From Metaclostridioides mangenotii (GTDB lineage: Bacteria; Bacillota; Clostridia; Peptostreptococcales; Peptostreptococcaceae): a stretch of 64,000 nt of DNA. The stretch covers positions 62,001 through 126,000 of the forward strand of contig NZ_JAHLOF010000006.1 in NCBI RefSeq assembly GCF_018917235.1, in the 5' to 3' direction. Below the pieces are notes generated by a model, which searched no databases, was not told the DNA's origin, and was given only the letters and a program-made list of their open reading frames with translations. The position numbers were made by a program, and so were the translations under genes. The first letter of the stretch is position 1. Each line of letters begins with the position of its first letter. Shown in pieces: positions 10,652 through 21,154 of the stretch.

Positions 10652-11887
10652 ATGAACTTAACAAAAAAATTAATGTCTATGACTTTATCAGTTTTAATAT
10701 CAATAACTCTAACAATTAATGTATCAGCATATAGACCACCTAACCTTGCACGAATTCAAGGCGCTACTACTTACGAAACGGCAGCACTTATTGCAGATAA
10801 ACAAACATATAAAACCGCTATAGTAGTAAATCTAGATAATTCGATTGCTGATGGATTAAGTGCAAGTGGATTGTCTGGAGCCACAAACTCACCAATATTG
10901 CTGACAAAAAAGGACTCTATTCCGGATGTAACAATGTCTAGATTATCTAAAGTAAATAAAGTGTACATAATAGGAGGAGTTAACTCAGTAAGTGCAAAAG
11001 TCGAAAACTCATTAAAATCTAAAGGTATAGATATCGCTAGAATCAGCGGAAGTGATAGAATACAAACAAGTTTAAATGTGGCGACTGAAGTAAAAAAATT
11101 GAGTAATTCAGATATCGTGTTTTTAACTAACGCATATAAAGGTGAAGCTGATTCTATAAGTATAGCTGCAATAGCGGCAAGAGAAAAATGTGTTGTAATC
11201 CTAACTGACGGAAAGAAAACTACATATAATCTAAAAAATAAAACTAATTATATGGTTGGTGGTAAAGTATCTATGAGTGAATCATTCGAATCTCAAGGCG
11301 AATATTTAACCAGACTTGGTGGCGCAGATAGATTTGAGACAAACTACCTTATAATATCTGCTTTCTACTTAGAAGGAAATGGTGACGATCAAAATTATGA
11401 TTCAAACGAATTTTATGTAGCTGATGGATATAACCTTGTGAACGCTCTAGTAGGTTCTTCTATAGCTAAATATATACCAATAGCATTAGTTTCAGATAGC
11501 AGTGATAAAAGTTTATTTTTGGGTTCAAATAAAATTACAGCGATTGGTTCTTTTTCAGATAAAACAATAAACAGTTGTCTTGATCCTGTACCGATAATTG
11601 GAAGATACATGGGCAATTGGAAAAATAACTCAGGTAAAACTATCTTAATCGAGGAAGAGCATATATATATAGGTAACTCACCAGATCCGAATGAAAACCC
11701 AGACTATAATTTTGATATTGTAAAAATAGATGAAAAAAACAAACAATTGCATATAAAAATTTACTTTAATGGTTATGCTGATGTATATAGAATAGGTATT
11801 GAAGGTAATAAGCTTAAATTCGAAACACCAGGTCCTACTGGTATGTTTGATAAAGTAGAATATTATGATGATGCAAATCTTTACTAA
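10652..11887 (+). CDS. Secreted cell-wall protein with CWB2 (cell wall binding repeat 2) domains
   Basis: 411 aa; signal peptide and CWB2 repeats (RIQGATTYETAALIAD..., RISGSDRIQTSLNVATEV, RLGGADRFETNYLI). Confidence 0.9.
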   Translation: MNLTKKLMSMTLSVLISITLTINVSAYRPPNLARIQGATTYETAALIADKQTYKTAIVVNLDNSIADGLSASGLSGATNSPILLTKKDSIPDVTMSRLSKVNKVYIIGGVNSVSAKVENSLKSKGIDIARISGSDRIQTSLNVATEVKKLSNSDIVFLTNAYKGEADSISIAAIAAREKCVVILTDGKKTTYNLKNKTNYMVGGKVSMSESFESQGEYLTRLGGADRFETNYLIISAFYLEGNGDDQNYDSNEFYVADGYNLVNALVGSSIAKYIPIALVSDSSDKSLFLGSNKITAIGSFSDKTINSCLDPVPIIGRYMGNWKNNSGKTILIEEEHIYIGNSPDPNENPDYNFDIVKIDEKNKQLHIKIYFNGYADVYRIGIEGNKLKFETPGPTGMFDKVEYYDDANLY

Positions 11888-11936
11888 ATATAATACAAAG
11901 CTAAAATGACATCACTTTGTTATTTTCTTTTAAATT

Positions 11937-11975
11937 AAAATAGGGCAGTAGATTTAACTACTGCCCTATTTTTTC
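11937..11975 (+). terminator. Intrinsic terminator
   Basis: AAAATAGGGCAGTAGATTTAACTACTGCCCTATTTTTT. Confidence 0.85.
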
Positions 11976-12208
11976 TATTCTATTATTGATTTCTCCCAAA
12001 CTTATATCCTCAAACAAGGTTCGTAGATATTATCTGTAGAATTATTTTTCTTCGTGAAGGTATCGCCACTTTGCTTATGTCGGCTTTTTGTTTATTTATA
12101 AAACATTAAGTTATGTTTGAAACCAAAACCATAGGGTATTATATATATTAAATCAAATAAGTGAAAACATAATTTTACATAAATTATTAAAAATTAGGAG
12201 GAATGAAT

Positions 12209-12706
12209 ATGAACAATTATGCAGAAATAATTAAATACGCAATGAACCTAGAAAAAAAAGCAGAGGAATTTTACGGATTTTATAAAGACAAAGCACAAAG
12301 TAAGGCCATAAAAGATGTATTTGAAGGACTTGCTTCAATGGAGGATGAACACTACAATATATTAGAGAAACAACTTATAAGAGCCGAAAACAATGAACCA
12401 TTTGACGAGGTAAATTTAAAATTAGAAGATGGAGAAAAAATAATATTTAGTAGGGAAAAAGATCTAGATAATGTAAACTTGTCTTATGAGTTATCAGATC
12501 TACCAATACTTAGAATGGCATATACTCTTGAAAACGACTTTGCAAACTTCTATGAAAAAGCTGCAGCAAAAGCAACTGATCCAAACGCAAAAAAACTTCT
12601 AGAGACTCTAGCTTATTGGGAAAATGAACATAGACAAGCATTCGCAGCTGAAATAGAATACGCTACACAAAATTCATGGTTTGAACAAGAATTCTTCCCA
12701 TTTTAA
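12209..12706 (+). CDS. Ferritin-like/rubrerythrin-type diiron protein
   Basis: Start shifted to the second ATG, which is properly spaced from AGGAGG; EEFYGFYKD...MEDEHYNILE...ENDFANFYEKAA...WENEHRQAF ExxH patterns. Confidence 0.8.
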   Translation: MNNYAEIIKYAMNLEKKAEEFYGFYKDKAQSKAIKDVFEGLASMEDEHYNILEKQLIRAENNEPFDEVNLKLEDGEKIIFSREKDLDNVNLSYELSDLPILRMAYTLENDFANFYEKAAAKATDPNAKKLLETLAYWENEHRQAFAAEIEYATQNSWFEQEFFPF

Positions 12707-12779
12707 ATTCAAGCAAATTATTTCAAAATACAAATAAGTTTTCAAAGTGTATTTATAAAAATCACATAAAGTAAATAAT

Positions 12780-12816
12780 AAAAAACGAATTTCTAAAATT
12801 AGAAATTCGTTTTTTA
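12780..12816 (+). terminator. Intrinsic terminator
   Basis: AAAAAACGAATTTCTAAAATTAGAAATTCGTTTTTT. Confidence 0.85.
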
Positions 12817-12892
12817 TTATTTAGTGTATATTGAATTAAAAATTTTAGACAGGACATACTAAATTTATTATTAATAATCATTAAAGGAGTTT

Positions 12893-13555
12893 ATGCATAT
12901 GGTTGTTATTTTTATTAGAAGTATTATATTGTATGTAGCAGTTTTAATTGCTCTTAGAATTATGGGTAAAGGTGAAATTGCTGAAATGAACTGTTTCGAT
13001 TTAGTTATCACTCTATTAATTGCAGAAGTTGCTGCTTTCCCTATGGAGAATAACGATATACCTATCATAAATGGAGTTGCTGCTATAACAGGCCTTGTGT
13101 TAATGCAAACAATTGTGTCATTCATTGGACTTAAAAGTAAAATCTTTCATTCTATATTGTCAGGTAAACCTTCAATACTAATCGATAAAGGTAAGATACA
13201 GTACAAAGAGTTAAAAAAGGATAGAATCAATCTAGAAGAATTATTAGAACAACTTAGAATAGAAGGCTATTTTAATCTTAAAGAAATTCAATACGCAATA
13301 CTTGAAACTGACGGAAATTTAAGTGTTGTACCGACGACTAATTATAATAGTACCCCTTCTCAAGCTTTTTTACACCTTCCAATATCTTTGATTATTGATG
13401 GAGTTATTTCAAAAAATGGTTTACAGGCTGCCGAAAAAGATGAAGAATGGCTTATGGGAATCTTAAAATCAAATCATATTGAGAATCCAAAAGATGTTCT
13501 TATCTGTATATTGGATGAATACGATAAAATATTTATTCAAGCAAAACATGTATAG
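12893..13555 (+). CDS. DUF421/YetF-family membrane protein
   Basis: 220 aa; RIMGKGEIAEMNCFDLVITLLIAEVAAFPMENNDIPIINGVAAI, GKPSILIDKGKI. Confidence 0.85.
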   Translation: MHMVVIFIRSIILYVAVLIALRIMGKGEIAEMNCFDLVITLLIAEVAAFPMENNDIPIINGVAAITGLVLMQTIVSFIGLKSKIFHSILSGKPSILIDKGKIQYKELKKDRINLEELLEQLRIEGYFNLKEIQYAILETDGNLSVVPTTNYNSTPSQAFLHLPISLIIDGVISKNGLQAAEKDEEWLMGILKSNHIENPKDVLICILDEYDKIFIQAKHV

Positions 13556-13948
13556 GTGGTGATTATTATTAAATCAACAGTTTTTGCAGTAGTTTGGACA
13601 GTTCTATTTTTAGCCTTTGGCGTTTATATTACAAATAGTATAAATGAATATACTAGCGATTATCAAAGCGATTTAGTTAAGTTAGAGCATTTTATTGATG
13701 AAGATAATTGGGATAAAGCCAAAGAAGAAGCAGAAAAAATCTCTGAGGAATGGGATAAAAAACAAAAAAAATGGTATAAAACATTGGACCATGCATCTTT
13801 TAACCTAATTGGAACTCATCTTAATATACTAAAAAAATGTATTATAATAGAAGATAAAGCAACTTCTTATGAACAAATAGAAAATATTAAAAGTCATATT
13901 TCTAACATAAGGGGTAATGTTAACTTTGGCCTAGACTATATATTCTAA
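13556..13948 (+). CDS. DUF4363-family protein
   Basis: 130 aa; N-terminal TM, follows DUF421 directly. Confidence 0.65.
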   Translation: MVIIIKSTVFAVVWTVLFLAFGVYITNSINEYTSDYQSDLVKLEHFIDEDNWDKAKEEAEKISEEWDKKQKKWYKTLDHASFNLIGTHLNILKKCIIIEDKATSYEQIENIKSHISNIRGNVNFGLDYIF

Positions 13949-13952
13949 TAAC

Positions 13953-13992
13953 AAAAACCTTCCAATAGTATTTAAACTTTTGGAAGGTTTTA
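13953..13992. terminator. Bidirectional terminator between convergent genes
   Basis: AAAAACCTTCCAATAGTATTTAAACTTTTGGAAGGTTTTA. Confidence 0.8.
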
Positions 13993-14019
13993 TTATATTT
14001 ATTTTAGTAAGATTAATAA

Positions 14020-15222
14020 TTATTTACTACCTTTCATAGCTTTAATCTTTAAAGGTAATGTAAACAGATTTATAAAACCTTCAGCATCTTTATGATCATA
14101 AAGCTCGCTGTCCCCAAAAGATGATATACCTTGATCATAAAGTGAGTTATCTGAGAATATACCTGCAGGTTTAATATTTCCTTTGTAAAGTTTAAGCTTT
14201 ACTGAGCCAGTAACATTGTCTTGTGTTGACTCTATAAATGCATCTATTGCCTCTCTTAATTTAGAATACCATAATCCATCGTAAACAAGTTCTCCGTACT
14301 TATAAGAAACTAATTGCTTGTAGTGTAGAGTATCTTTATCTAATGTAGCACTTTCTAATATATTGTGTGCTTCATAAAGTATTGTTCCTCCTGGCGTTTC
14401 ATAAATTCCTCTTGACTTCATACCAACTAATCTGTTTTCAAGGATATCTACAACGCCAATACCGTGTTTCTTGCCAAGTTCATTAACTTTTTTAACTAGT
14501 TCAACTGGTGCTAATACTTCTCCATTAATTTTTTTAGGAGTTCCTTTTTCAAAGAAAATCTCTACATATTCTGCTGTATCACAGGCCTTTTCAGGCGAAA
14601 CACACTCTTTATATACTAACTCTGGATTGTGTTCATTTCTTAGATCTTCTATATCTCCACCTTCAGTAGATACATGCCAAAGGTTAGCATCTACTGAGTA
14701 TATCTTTTCTTTAGTAGCTGTAACTTCTATATTGTGCTTATTTGCATAGTCTATAGCATCTTCTCTAGATTTTATATCCCACATTCTCCAAGGAGCGATA
14801 ACTTTAATACTTGGATCTAATGCTGCTATTGTAGCTTCAAATCTAACTTGATCATTACCTTTACCTGTACAACCGTGGCAAATATATTTAGCACCTTCTT
14901 TGTGCGCAACTTCTACAAGTCTTTTAGCTATAATCGGTCTAGCTAAAGATGTACCTAATAAATATTTTCCCTCGTATTTTGCTTCAGCTTTTATAGCTTT
15001 AAAAATAGTTTCTGTAACAAATTCTTCACATATATCATCAACATACGCTTTTGATGCACCGCTCTTTAAAGCTTTGTTGTATACATCTTGCATCTTGTCT
15101 TCTTGACCAACATTACCACACACTGCAATTACTTCTATATCATCATAAGTCTCTTTTAACCAAGGTATTATTATTGAAGTGTCTAATCCTCCAGAATACG
15201 CTAAAACAACTTTTTCTTTCAT
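14020..15222 (-). CDS. argG: Argininosuccinate synthase
   Basis: 400 aa; [40 protein letters not shown]. Confidence 0.97.
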   Translation of the reverse strand: MKEKVVLAYSGGLDTSIIIPWLKETYDDIEVIAVCGNVGQEDKMQDVYNKALKSGASKAYVDDICEEFVTETIFKAIKAEAKYEGKYLLGTSLARPIIAKRLVEVAHKEGAKYICHGCTGKGNDQVRFEATIAALDPSIKVIAPWRMWDIKSREDAIDYANKHNIEVTATKEKIYSVDANLWHVSTEGGDIEDLRNEHNPELVYKECVSPEKACDTAEYVEIFFEKGTPKKINGEVLAPVELVKKVNELGKKHGIGVVDILENRLVGMKSRGIYETPGGTILYEAHNILESATLDKDTLHYKQLVSYKYGELVYDGLWYSKLREAIDAFIESTQDNVTGSVKLKLYKGNIKPAGIFSDNSLYDQGISSFGDSELYDHKDAEGFINLFTLPLKIKAMKGSK

Positions 15223-15394
15223 ATCAATTTCCTCCCAATTTACTATTTTATTATTACTATCTCGAATTTATATTTACATTTGTAATTTTTAATTTTCTTC
15301 AATTGAATTATAAATACATCCTTAAATATATTAAGTCTGTCTCTAGAAAACCAAGTCCTAATATATTATATGACATGTAATTATTGAATTTTAG

Positions 15395-15625
15395 TACTAA
15401 AAAAGCCTCTTAGTAAAATACTAAGAGGCGAATATCCGCGGTACCACTCTAATTGATAAGTTAACTTATCCACTCAATCTCTTAAGGCGAGAATTCCTAC
15501 CACCATACTAACCTTTTCTGGCGATATCCTCCAAAGCTCTCTTCACTAAAATTCATTTGCCAAGCTTCCACCACCCTCGGCTCTCTATAAAATTCCATCA
15601 AGCTAATCTCTTTTTCACAGGATTT
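15395..15625 (-). ncRNA. T-box leader upstream of argG; predicted specifier AGA (Arg)
   Basis: Reverse strand AGAGAGCCGAGGGUGGUGG..., GUGAAG-AGA-GCUUUGGAG (specifier at 15538-15540), T-box UGGUACCGCGG, terminator GCCTCTTAGTATTTTACTAAGAGGCTTTTTT. Confidence 0.92.
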
Positions 15626-15696
15626 AATTATATTGCTTTGTAACCAATATCATAATTTATTTTTGATAATCTGTCAATTAAAATTTAAAATAAATA

Positions 15697-16434
15697 TTAA
15701 TATTTTACATCATGAAGTACTAAGCCTTTAGATTTCGCAGTCTCTGAGGCAATACTCCTATTTTTTGCTAATATAAGATTTTTCATTTGCTCCGGTTCAA
15801 ACTTACCATGTCCAATGTCTATTAATGTACCTACAATTATTCTCACCATGTTGTGTAAAAATCCATTACCTTTTATATAAATATCTATATTTCCATCTTT
15901 TGAAGCAATTTCTATACTGTATATAGTTCTGACATTAGATTTTTTCTTTGATCTGGATGATACAAAACTAGAGAAATCGTGCTCTCCTATCAAGTATTTA
16001 CTTGCATCTTTCATTTTTTTCACATCCAACTTTTTTGGTATATGAGTTCTGTATTTTCTTGTGAAAGGACTAGGATAATCATTGTTATCTATTTTATAAA
16101 CATATGTTTTAGACTTAACATTGTATCTTGAATGGAATCTGTCATCGACCTCTTCAACTGAATTGACAACAATATCTTCAGGCAAATACATATACAAATA
16201 TTTTTGTATTTTATTAGTAGATTCATTAGAATTAGTTTTAAAATTTGCTACTTGGTATCTAGCATGAACCCCCATATCAGTCCTTCCTGATGCAATTATC
16301 TCAATATTCTCTCCTGTCAATTTGCTTAATACAGACTCTATTTTCTCCTGTATTGTCATATCATTATCTGCAAGTCTTTGAAATCCTTTGTATCTTGAAC
16401 CGTCATACGATATTACTAGTTTTATATTTCTCAT
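15697..16434 (-). CDS. truA: tRNA pseudouridine(38-40) synthase TruA
   Basis: 245 aa; MRNIKLVISYDGSRYKGFQRL, ASGRTDMGVHA, FLHNMVRIIVGTLIDIG. Confidence 0.96.
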   Translation of the reverse strand: MRNIKLVISYDGSRYKGFQRLADNDMTIQEKIESVLSKLTGENIEIIASGRTDMGVHARYQVANFKTNSNESTNKIQKYLYMYLPEDIVVNSVEEVDDRFHSRYNVKSKTYVYKIDNNDYPSPFTRKYRTHIPKKLDVKKMKDASKYLIGEHDFSSFVSSRSKKKSNVRTIYSIEIASKDGNIDIYIKGNGFLHNMVRIIVGTLIDIGHGKFEPEQMKNLILAKNRSIASETAKSKGLVLHDVKY

Positions 16435-16451
16435 TTTATACTTCCTTTATT

Positions 16452-17885
16452 TTAGACTTTAACTACCTTATTAGCTAAGGTAAATGTTATTGTTGTACCT
16501 TCGTTTTTCTTACTATTTATGATCATAGTTCCACCGTGAAGTTTAACAATTTCATTGCTTATAGCTAGTCCTAAACCACTGCCAGCTTTATTGTAATCTT
16601 CTTGGAAAAATTTATCTAAAACTTTACTTAAGTTTTGTTCTTCTATACCTGCTCCATTGTCTTCAACCTTTATAGTCGTCATCTCTTCATCTTGCGAAAC
16701 ATACAATTTCACATATCCTTCTGAATCTGTAAACTTTAGTGAATTTTGGATCAAGTTGATAAGCACTTGTCTCAATCTATTTTTATCGCCTTGTATAGTC
16801 ACCATCTCTTCGTTTTCAAATTCAAATAATAACTCAACGTTCTTTTCTGAAGCCTTTACCTTAAGTTGATTTACTACTCCTACAACTAAACCTTCAACAT
16901 CCACTTCATCAATATTAATTTTAATTCTATCAGATGATAATCTTGAGAAATCCAAAAGTTCTTCAACAAGTTTTATAAGTCGAGCTGTTTCATCTTGAAT
17001 TATTCCAAGTCCTAGGTCTAGCTCTTCCCTTGTTATGCTTTCAAATCCAAGGGTTTCACTCCACCCTTTTATCGAAGTTAAAGGTGTCCTAAGTTCATGT
17101 GAAATAGAAGATATAAATTCTTCCTTTAGTTTTTCACTCTTATCTATTTCATAAGCCATATGCTCAAAAGTCTGTGCCAATTCCCCAATCTCATCATCAA
17201 CAATAGTTGAATGTTTAAGTTTAACTTTATAGTTACCGTTAGCTAGTTCGTTTGCAAATTTTTTAAGTTCGCTAAGTGGATTTATAAGAGTTTCAGCAAA
17301 CTTTAAACTTATTGCGACTGCTATTAATAGTATAAGTATACCAGCTAGGACTAACCATAATGCCTGCATAGCTATAGCTTTGTCAATTTCTTCAAGTGAA
17401 GTGGTATATCTTACTACACCTTCGATGGTATTGTTTGACTTTAAAGGTGCCGATATACTCATAACATGTTCTCCAGTTTCTGGAATTTTATAAGTATATG
17501 GAGCATAAGTTTTAGAATCTCTTAGCGCTCTTTCAACATCGTCGTAGTATACCTTTTCATTGCTTTTAAAACCATACTGATCTAATATTAAACGTCTATT
17601 TTTATCTATAATAGATACTCCAAATTTTGAGTTTTTATCTAAACTTTGTCTTTCGTAAATATTGTTTATTTTTGTCTCAAAACTAGTAGTGTCAACAGCA
17701 TCCGTTTTATACGTCCAGTCAGTTGTGTAGTTTAATAGTTGGGCTCTTAATAACTGTCTAGTTGATTCATAGTAGTTATTCTGTATGTAAAACATAAACA
17801 TGCCTTCAAATAGGACGACCATTATTATTATAATTATAAAGTGATTTTTGATTACTTTTTTTCTTAATCCGTCAAAGTGTAGCAC
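16452..17885 (-). CDS. Sensor histidine kinase (HAMP, HisKA, HATPase)
   Basis: 477 aa; SSISHELRTPLTSIKGWSETL; GSGLGLAISNEIVKLHGG. Confidence 0.95.
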   Translation of the reverse strand: MLHFDGLRKKVIKNHFIIIIIMVVLFEGMFMFYIQNNYYESTRQLLRAQLLNYTTDWTYKTDAVDTTSFETKINNIYERQSLDKNSKFGVSIIDKNRRLILDQYGFKSNEKVYYDDVERALRDSKTYAPYTYKIPETGEHVMSISAPLKSNNTIEGVVRYTTSLEEIDKAIAMQALWLVLAGILILLIAVAISLKFAETLINPLSELKKFANELANGNYKVKLKHSTIVDDEIGELAQTFEHMAYEIDKSEKLKEEFISSISHELRTPLTSIKGWSETLGFESITREELDLGLGIIQDETARLIKLVEELLDFSRLSSDRIKINIDEVDVEGLVVGVVNQLKVKASEKNVELLFEFENEEMVTIQGDKNRLRQVLINLIQNSLKFTDSEGYVKLYVSQDEEMTTIKVEDNGAGIEEQNLSKVLDKFFQEDYNKAGSGLGLAISNEIVKLHGGTMIINSKKNEGTTITFTLANKVVKV

Positions 17886-18589
17886 TACTCATCTTCTTCC
17901 TTTCTAAAACAATAGCCATATCCCCAAATTGTTTGAATATACTTCGGTTTAGATGGATCATCTTCAATTTTATTTCTAATTCTTCTAATATTTACATCGA
18001 CTATTTTAAAGTCGTATAGATAGTTAGCTCCCCACACTTCGTCTAAAATTTGGTCTCTACTCAATGATTGTTTAGCATTAGACATCAAATATTTAACAAT
18101 TGAAAATTCTGTAGGTGTAAGTTCTATTTCTTTATTATTTTTAAAAAGTTTTCTCTTGTCTATATCAAGCACAAATGGTGGGAAAACTATCTCACTTACA
18201 TTAGAGCTATTTTCTTCTTTATTTACCCTTCTAAGAAGTGCTGTTACTCTAACTAAAAGCTCTTTTATACTAAAAGGTTTGACTATATAGTCGTCTGCAC
18301 CAGATATAAAACCTTCTATTTTATCATCTTCTTGAGCCTTTGCTGTAAGCATTATTATACCTACCTGATCAAAATTCTCTCTTATGAATTTACACACTTC
18401 TATACCACTCATATCTGGTAACATAACATCCAAAAGTGCTAAAGATATGTTCCCTTCTGATGTCATTTTTTCTATCGCTTCTTGGCCTGTTCCGGCTTCT
18501 ATTATCTCATAACCTTCTCTTTTTAAGTTGATACTAACAAAACTTCTTATTCCAATCTCATCTTCTAAAACTAATATTTTTCCTTTCAC
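17885..18589 (-). CDS. OmpR/PhoB-family response regulator
   Basis: 234 aa; receiver + winged helix; overlaps the kinase gene. Confidence 0.95.
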   Translation of the reverse strand: MKGKILVLEDEIGIRSFVSINLKREGYEIIEAGTGQEAIEKMTSEGNISLALLDVMLPDMSGIEVCKFIRENFDQVGIIMLTAKAQEDDKIEGFISGADDYIVKPFSIKELLVRVTALLRRVNKEENSSNVSEIVFPPFVLDIDKRKLFKNNKEIELTPTEFSIVKYLMSNAKQSLSRDQILDEVWGANYLYDFKIVDVNIRRIRNKIEDDPSKPKYIQTIWGYGYCFRKEEDE

Positions 18590-18615
18590 AATATAACCTC
18601 CATGTTAACAATATA

Positions 18616-19971
18616 TTATTCGTAAATAAGTGAAAAATAATCATCTTTAATTACCTCTGCTGTTAGATCCAATTTTTTTGTTTCTTCAATGTTATTTATA
18701 GTCAAAAAGTAATTGTAATCCTCTGTTTCTTTTAATGTAATCGGGTTGTGTGAATTTTTACCTTGACTTTCATCAATTTTACTTTTATTTTCAACTGTTA
18801 TATAGAATAGATTTTTTCGCTCAGAATCTACTGAATCATAATAGTAGAATTTAAAAACAGAAGTTTTCGGATTTTTACCATTAACCAACTCTTCCTCAAC
18901 AATAACCTTGCCAGTCAAATTATTTGGAATCAATACTTTATAGTTGCATTTGTAATTGTAATAAATTTGAGATGAGAAAGATTTATAACCTTTTCTACCA
19001 CTCCATTTATACCAAGTAACGTTGGCTTCATCTTTAGATTTATAAGTAACATCATTTGTAGGTATTTCTAAAATTTTATCTTTATCTATATCTCTAATAG
19101 GTATATAGTACGGTTTTATAATTTCATTATCTACAAATGCTTTTTCAATTTTATTGTTTTGCATATAAAGTATATTTGTGCTGTAATAACCACCTTTTAA
19201 AATCGGAATATCTACTACAACACCTCTTCTTTTTGCCGAAACTCTACCAATATTTAGATACATTTCGCTTATATTTTTTACATTCTGAAAAACTGTAGTA
19301 TCCTTGTGAATCAAAGTATCGTCAAAATTTAATACACTTACATATGCTTCATTAGTTTTCGGATTTAAGTTAACCATAACTATATCTAGTAAACCATCAC
19401 TATCCATTTTACCTATTTGAATCTTCATGTCAGTTAAATTTTCTGAGTTTTCTATCCAGCTTGGTTCAACTGTGTATAGTTTTTTTATTTTATTATTTAT
19501 ATAACTATATATATGCATAGTAGTTTTATCTTTCGATTTGGATAAAATAACAATCTCTTTATGTCCATCATTATTTAAATCATAAAAATTAGCATATTCA
19601 ATTGAATCCCCGTCTATAAGTTCCTCATCGTCAAATGAGTAGTTGTCATTAGTTTTTCTTAGAATCATAAATCCCACTTTGTTAGATGAATTTTCATTAA
19701 GATTTTCAGATTTCTTAAATGCTACTACTTCTTCAACACCATTTCCATTTAAATCTACATTATTTATCGTACCAACATCTTTAGAATTAGAGGGAAGAGT
19801 AAATGACGTATTTGGAGGTAGTAATTTACTGATACCATCTTCTAATGATTTTTTATCTATATCATATTTTGGCTTGTCAACTAAATTTTCAGCTGAATCT
19901 GTTTTCATATTACATCCAGAACTAAAAGCCATAACTAAAACTGCCAAAATAATTAGCTTATATGATTTCAT
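18616..19971 (-). CDS. Lipoprotein with FG-GAP/VCBS-like repeats
   Basis: 451 aa; lipobox VMAFSSGCNM; repeated DLNGNGVEEVV, DLNNDGHKEIVI, DSDGLLDIVMV. Confidence 0.75.
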   Translation of the reverse strand: MKSYKLIILAVLVMAFSSGCNMKTDSAENLVDKPKYDIDKKSLEDGISKLLPPNTSFTLPSNSKDVGTINNVDLNGNGVEEVVAFKKSENLNENSSNKVGFMILRKTNDNYSFDDEELIDGDSIEYANFYDLNNDGHKEIVILSKSKDKTTMHIYSYINNKIKKLYTVEPSWIENSENLTDMKIQIGKMDSDGLLDIVMVNLNPKTNEAYVSVLNFDDTLIHKDTTVFQNVKNISEMYLNIGRVSAKRRGVVVDIPILKGGYYSTNILYMQNNKIEKAFVDNEIIKPYYIPIRDIDKDKILEIPTNDVTYKSKDEANVTWYKWSGRKGYKSFSSQIYYNYKCNYKVLIPNNLTGKVIVEEELVNGKNPKTSVFKFYYYDSVDSERKNLFYITVENKSKIDESQGKNSHNPITLKETEDYNYFLTINNIEETKKLDLTAEVIKDDYFSLIYE

Positions 19972-19987
19972 ATATTCCTCCTATCAC

Positions 19988-21142
19988 TTACTCAGACTCA
20001 TTTTTTCTAGGCGGTTTTGGTCCCATGTATTGATAATAATAAGTTTTTAACATACCATTGTAGAGTTTTCTTTTTTTATCAGCAGCCTTACCAAACTCAT
20101 ATTCAAACTCTTCAAATGACGTAATTAAATAATAAGACCAATTTTTAAGTTTTTTAAATGCATAGCCAATTTCCTTATAAAGTTGCTTGATAGTGTCTTT
20201 ATCTTCAAGTCTTTCTCCATAAGGTGGATTAGTTATTATAAACCCATACTCCTCATCGCTTTTAAACTTAGTAACATCTCCAACCTCGAATTCTATATAG
20301 TCCTCTACACCTGCTATTTCTGCATTTTCTTTTGCTATATCTATACTTTCCTGGTCTATATCGTATCCTTTAATTTTAAATTCTCTTTCTGATTCTATTT
20401 TATCAAATGCATCTCTTCTTACATCCCACCAAAAACTTTTATCATAAGTTCTCCATTTTTCTGATATAAACTCTCTATTAAGTCCTGGAGCCATATTAAG
20501 TCCAATCATAGCAGCTTCTATTAATATAGTTCCCGATCCGCACATCGGATCCACTAAAGTCCTACCTGGTCTCCAAGGAGTCAAATATACAAGACCAGCA
20601 GCCAAGGTTTCTCTTATAGGAGCTTTGTTTGCCTTTTCTCTATATCCCCTCTTATGCAACGCGTCTCCAGTAGTATCTATGGTTAGTACAACCTTATCTT
20701 TATGTATAAATACAAAAATCGGGTACTTTTCTTTATCTTCCTTTAATAATCCGCATTCTAAATAACTCTTTTTAAGACTATCTACTACGGCCTTTTTGAC
20801 AATAGACTGTATATCTGGCGTGCTGTGAAGTTTAGATTTTATTGATGAAGCTTTTGAAATAGGAAACTCAGCTCCATAAGGTATAAAGCTAGACCAATTT
20901 ATTCTTTTTGTATTTTCATACAATTCATCAAAACTCTTTGCTTCAAATTCTGCAACTTTTAAGTGAATTCTCTCAGCACATCTTAACCATATATTTGATT
21001 TAGCTATTCCAGTTTCATCAGTTTTATACGTGACTCTCCCGTCTTCTGTCTTTATAATCTCAAATCCTAAATCCTTTATTTCTCTAGCTAACATTTTTTC
21101 CATACCGAAAAAGCATGGTGCTACCAATGTGTAATTTTTCAT
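19988..21142 (-). CDS. THUMP-domain rRNA/RNA methyltransferase (RlmL/YpsC-like)
   Basis: 384 aa; THUMP then LVDPMCGSGTILIEAAMIG and FIITNPPYGERL. Confidence 0.93.
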   Translation of the reverse strand: MKNYTLVAPCFFGMEKMLAREIKDLGFEIIKTEDGRVTYKTDETGIAKSNIWLRCAERIHLKVAEFEAKSFDELYENTKRINWSSFIPYGAEFPISKASSIKSKLHSTPDIQSIVKKAVVDSLKKSYLECGLLKEDKEKYPIFVFIHKDKVVLTIDTTGDALHKRGYREKANKAPIRETLAAGLVYLTPWRPGRTLVDPMCGSGTILIEAAMIGLNMAPGLNREFISEKWRTYDKSFWWDVRRDAFDKIESEREFKIKGYDIDQESIDIAKENAEIAGVEDYIEFEVGDVTKFKSDEEYGFIITNPPYGERLEDKDTIKQLYKEIGYAFKKLKNWSYYLITSFEEFEYEFGKAADKKRKLYNGMLKTYYYQYMGPKPPRKNESE

Positions 21143-21154
21143 TTTCCCTCCTAA

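Noticed and set aside
11980-12130. Possible structured RNA between the CWB2 and ferritin-like genes (GTTCGTAGATATTATCTGTAG...GGTATCGCCACTTTGCTTATGTCGGC)
   Set aside because: No convincing stem set or known riboswitch consensus by eye.
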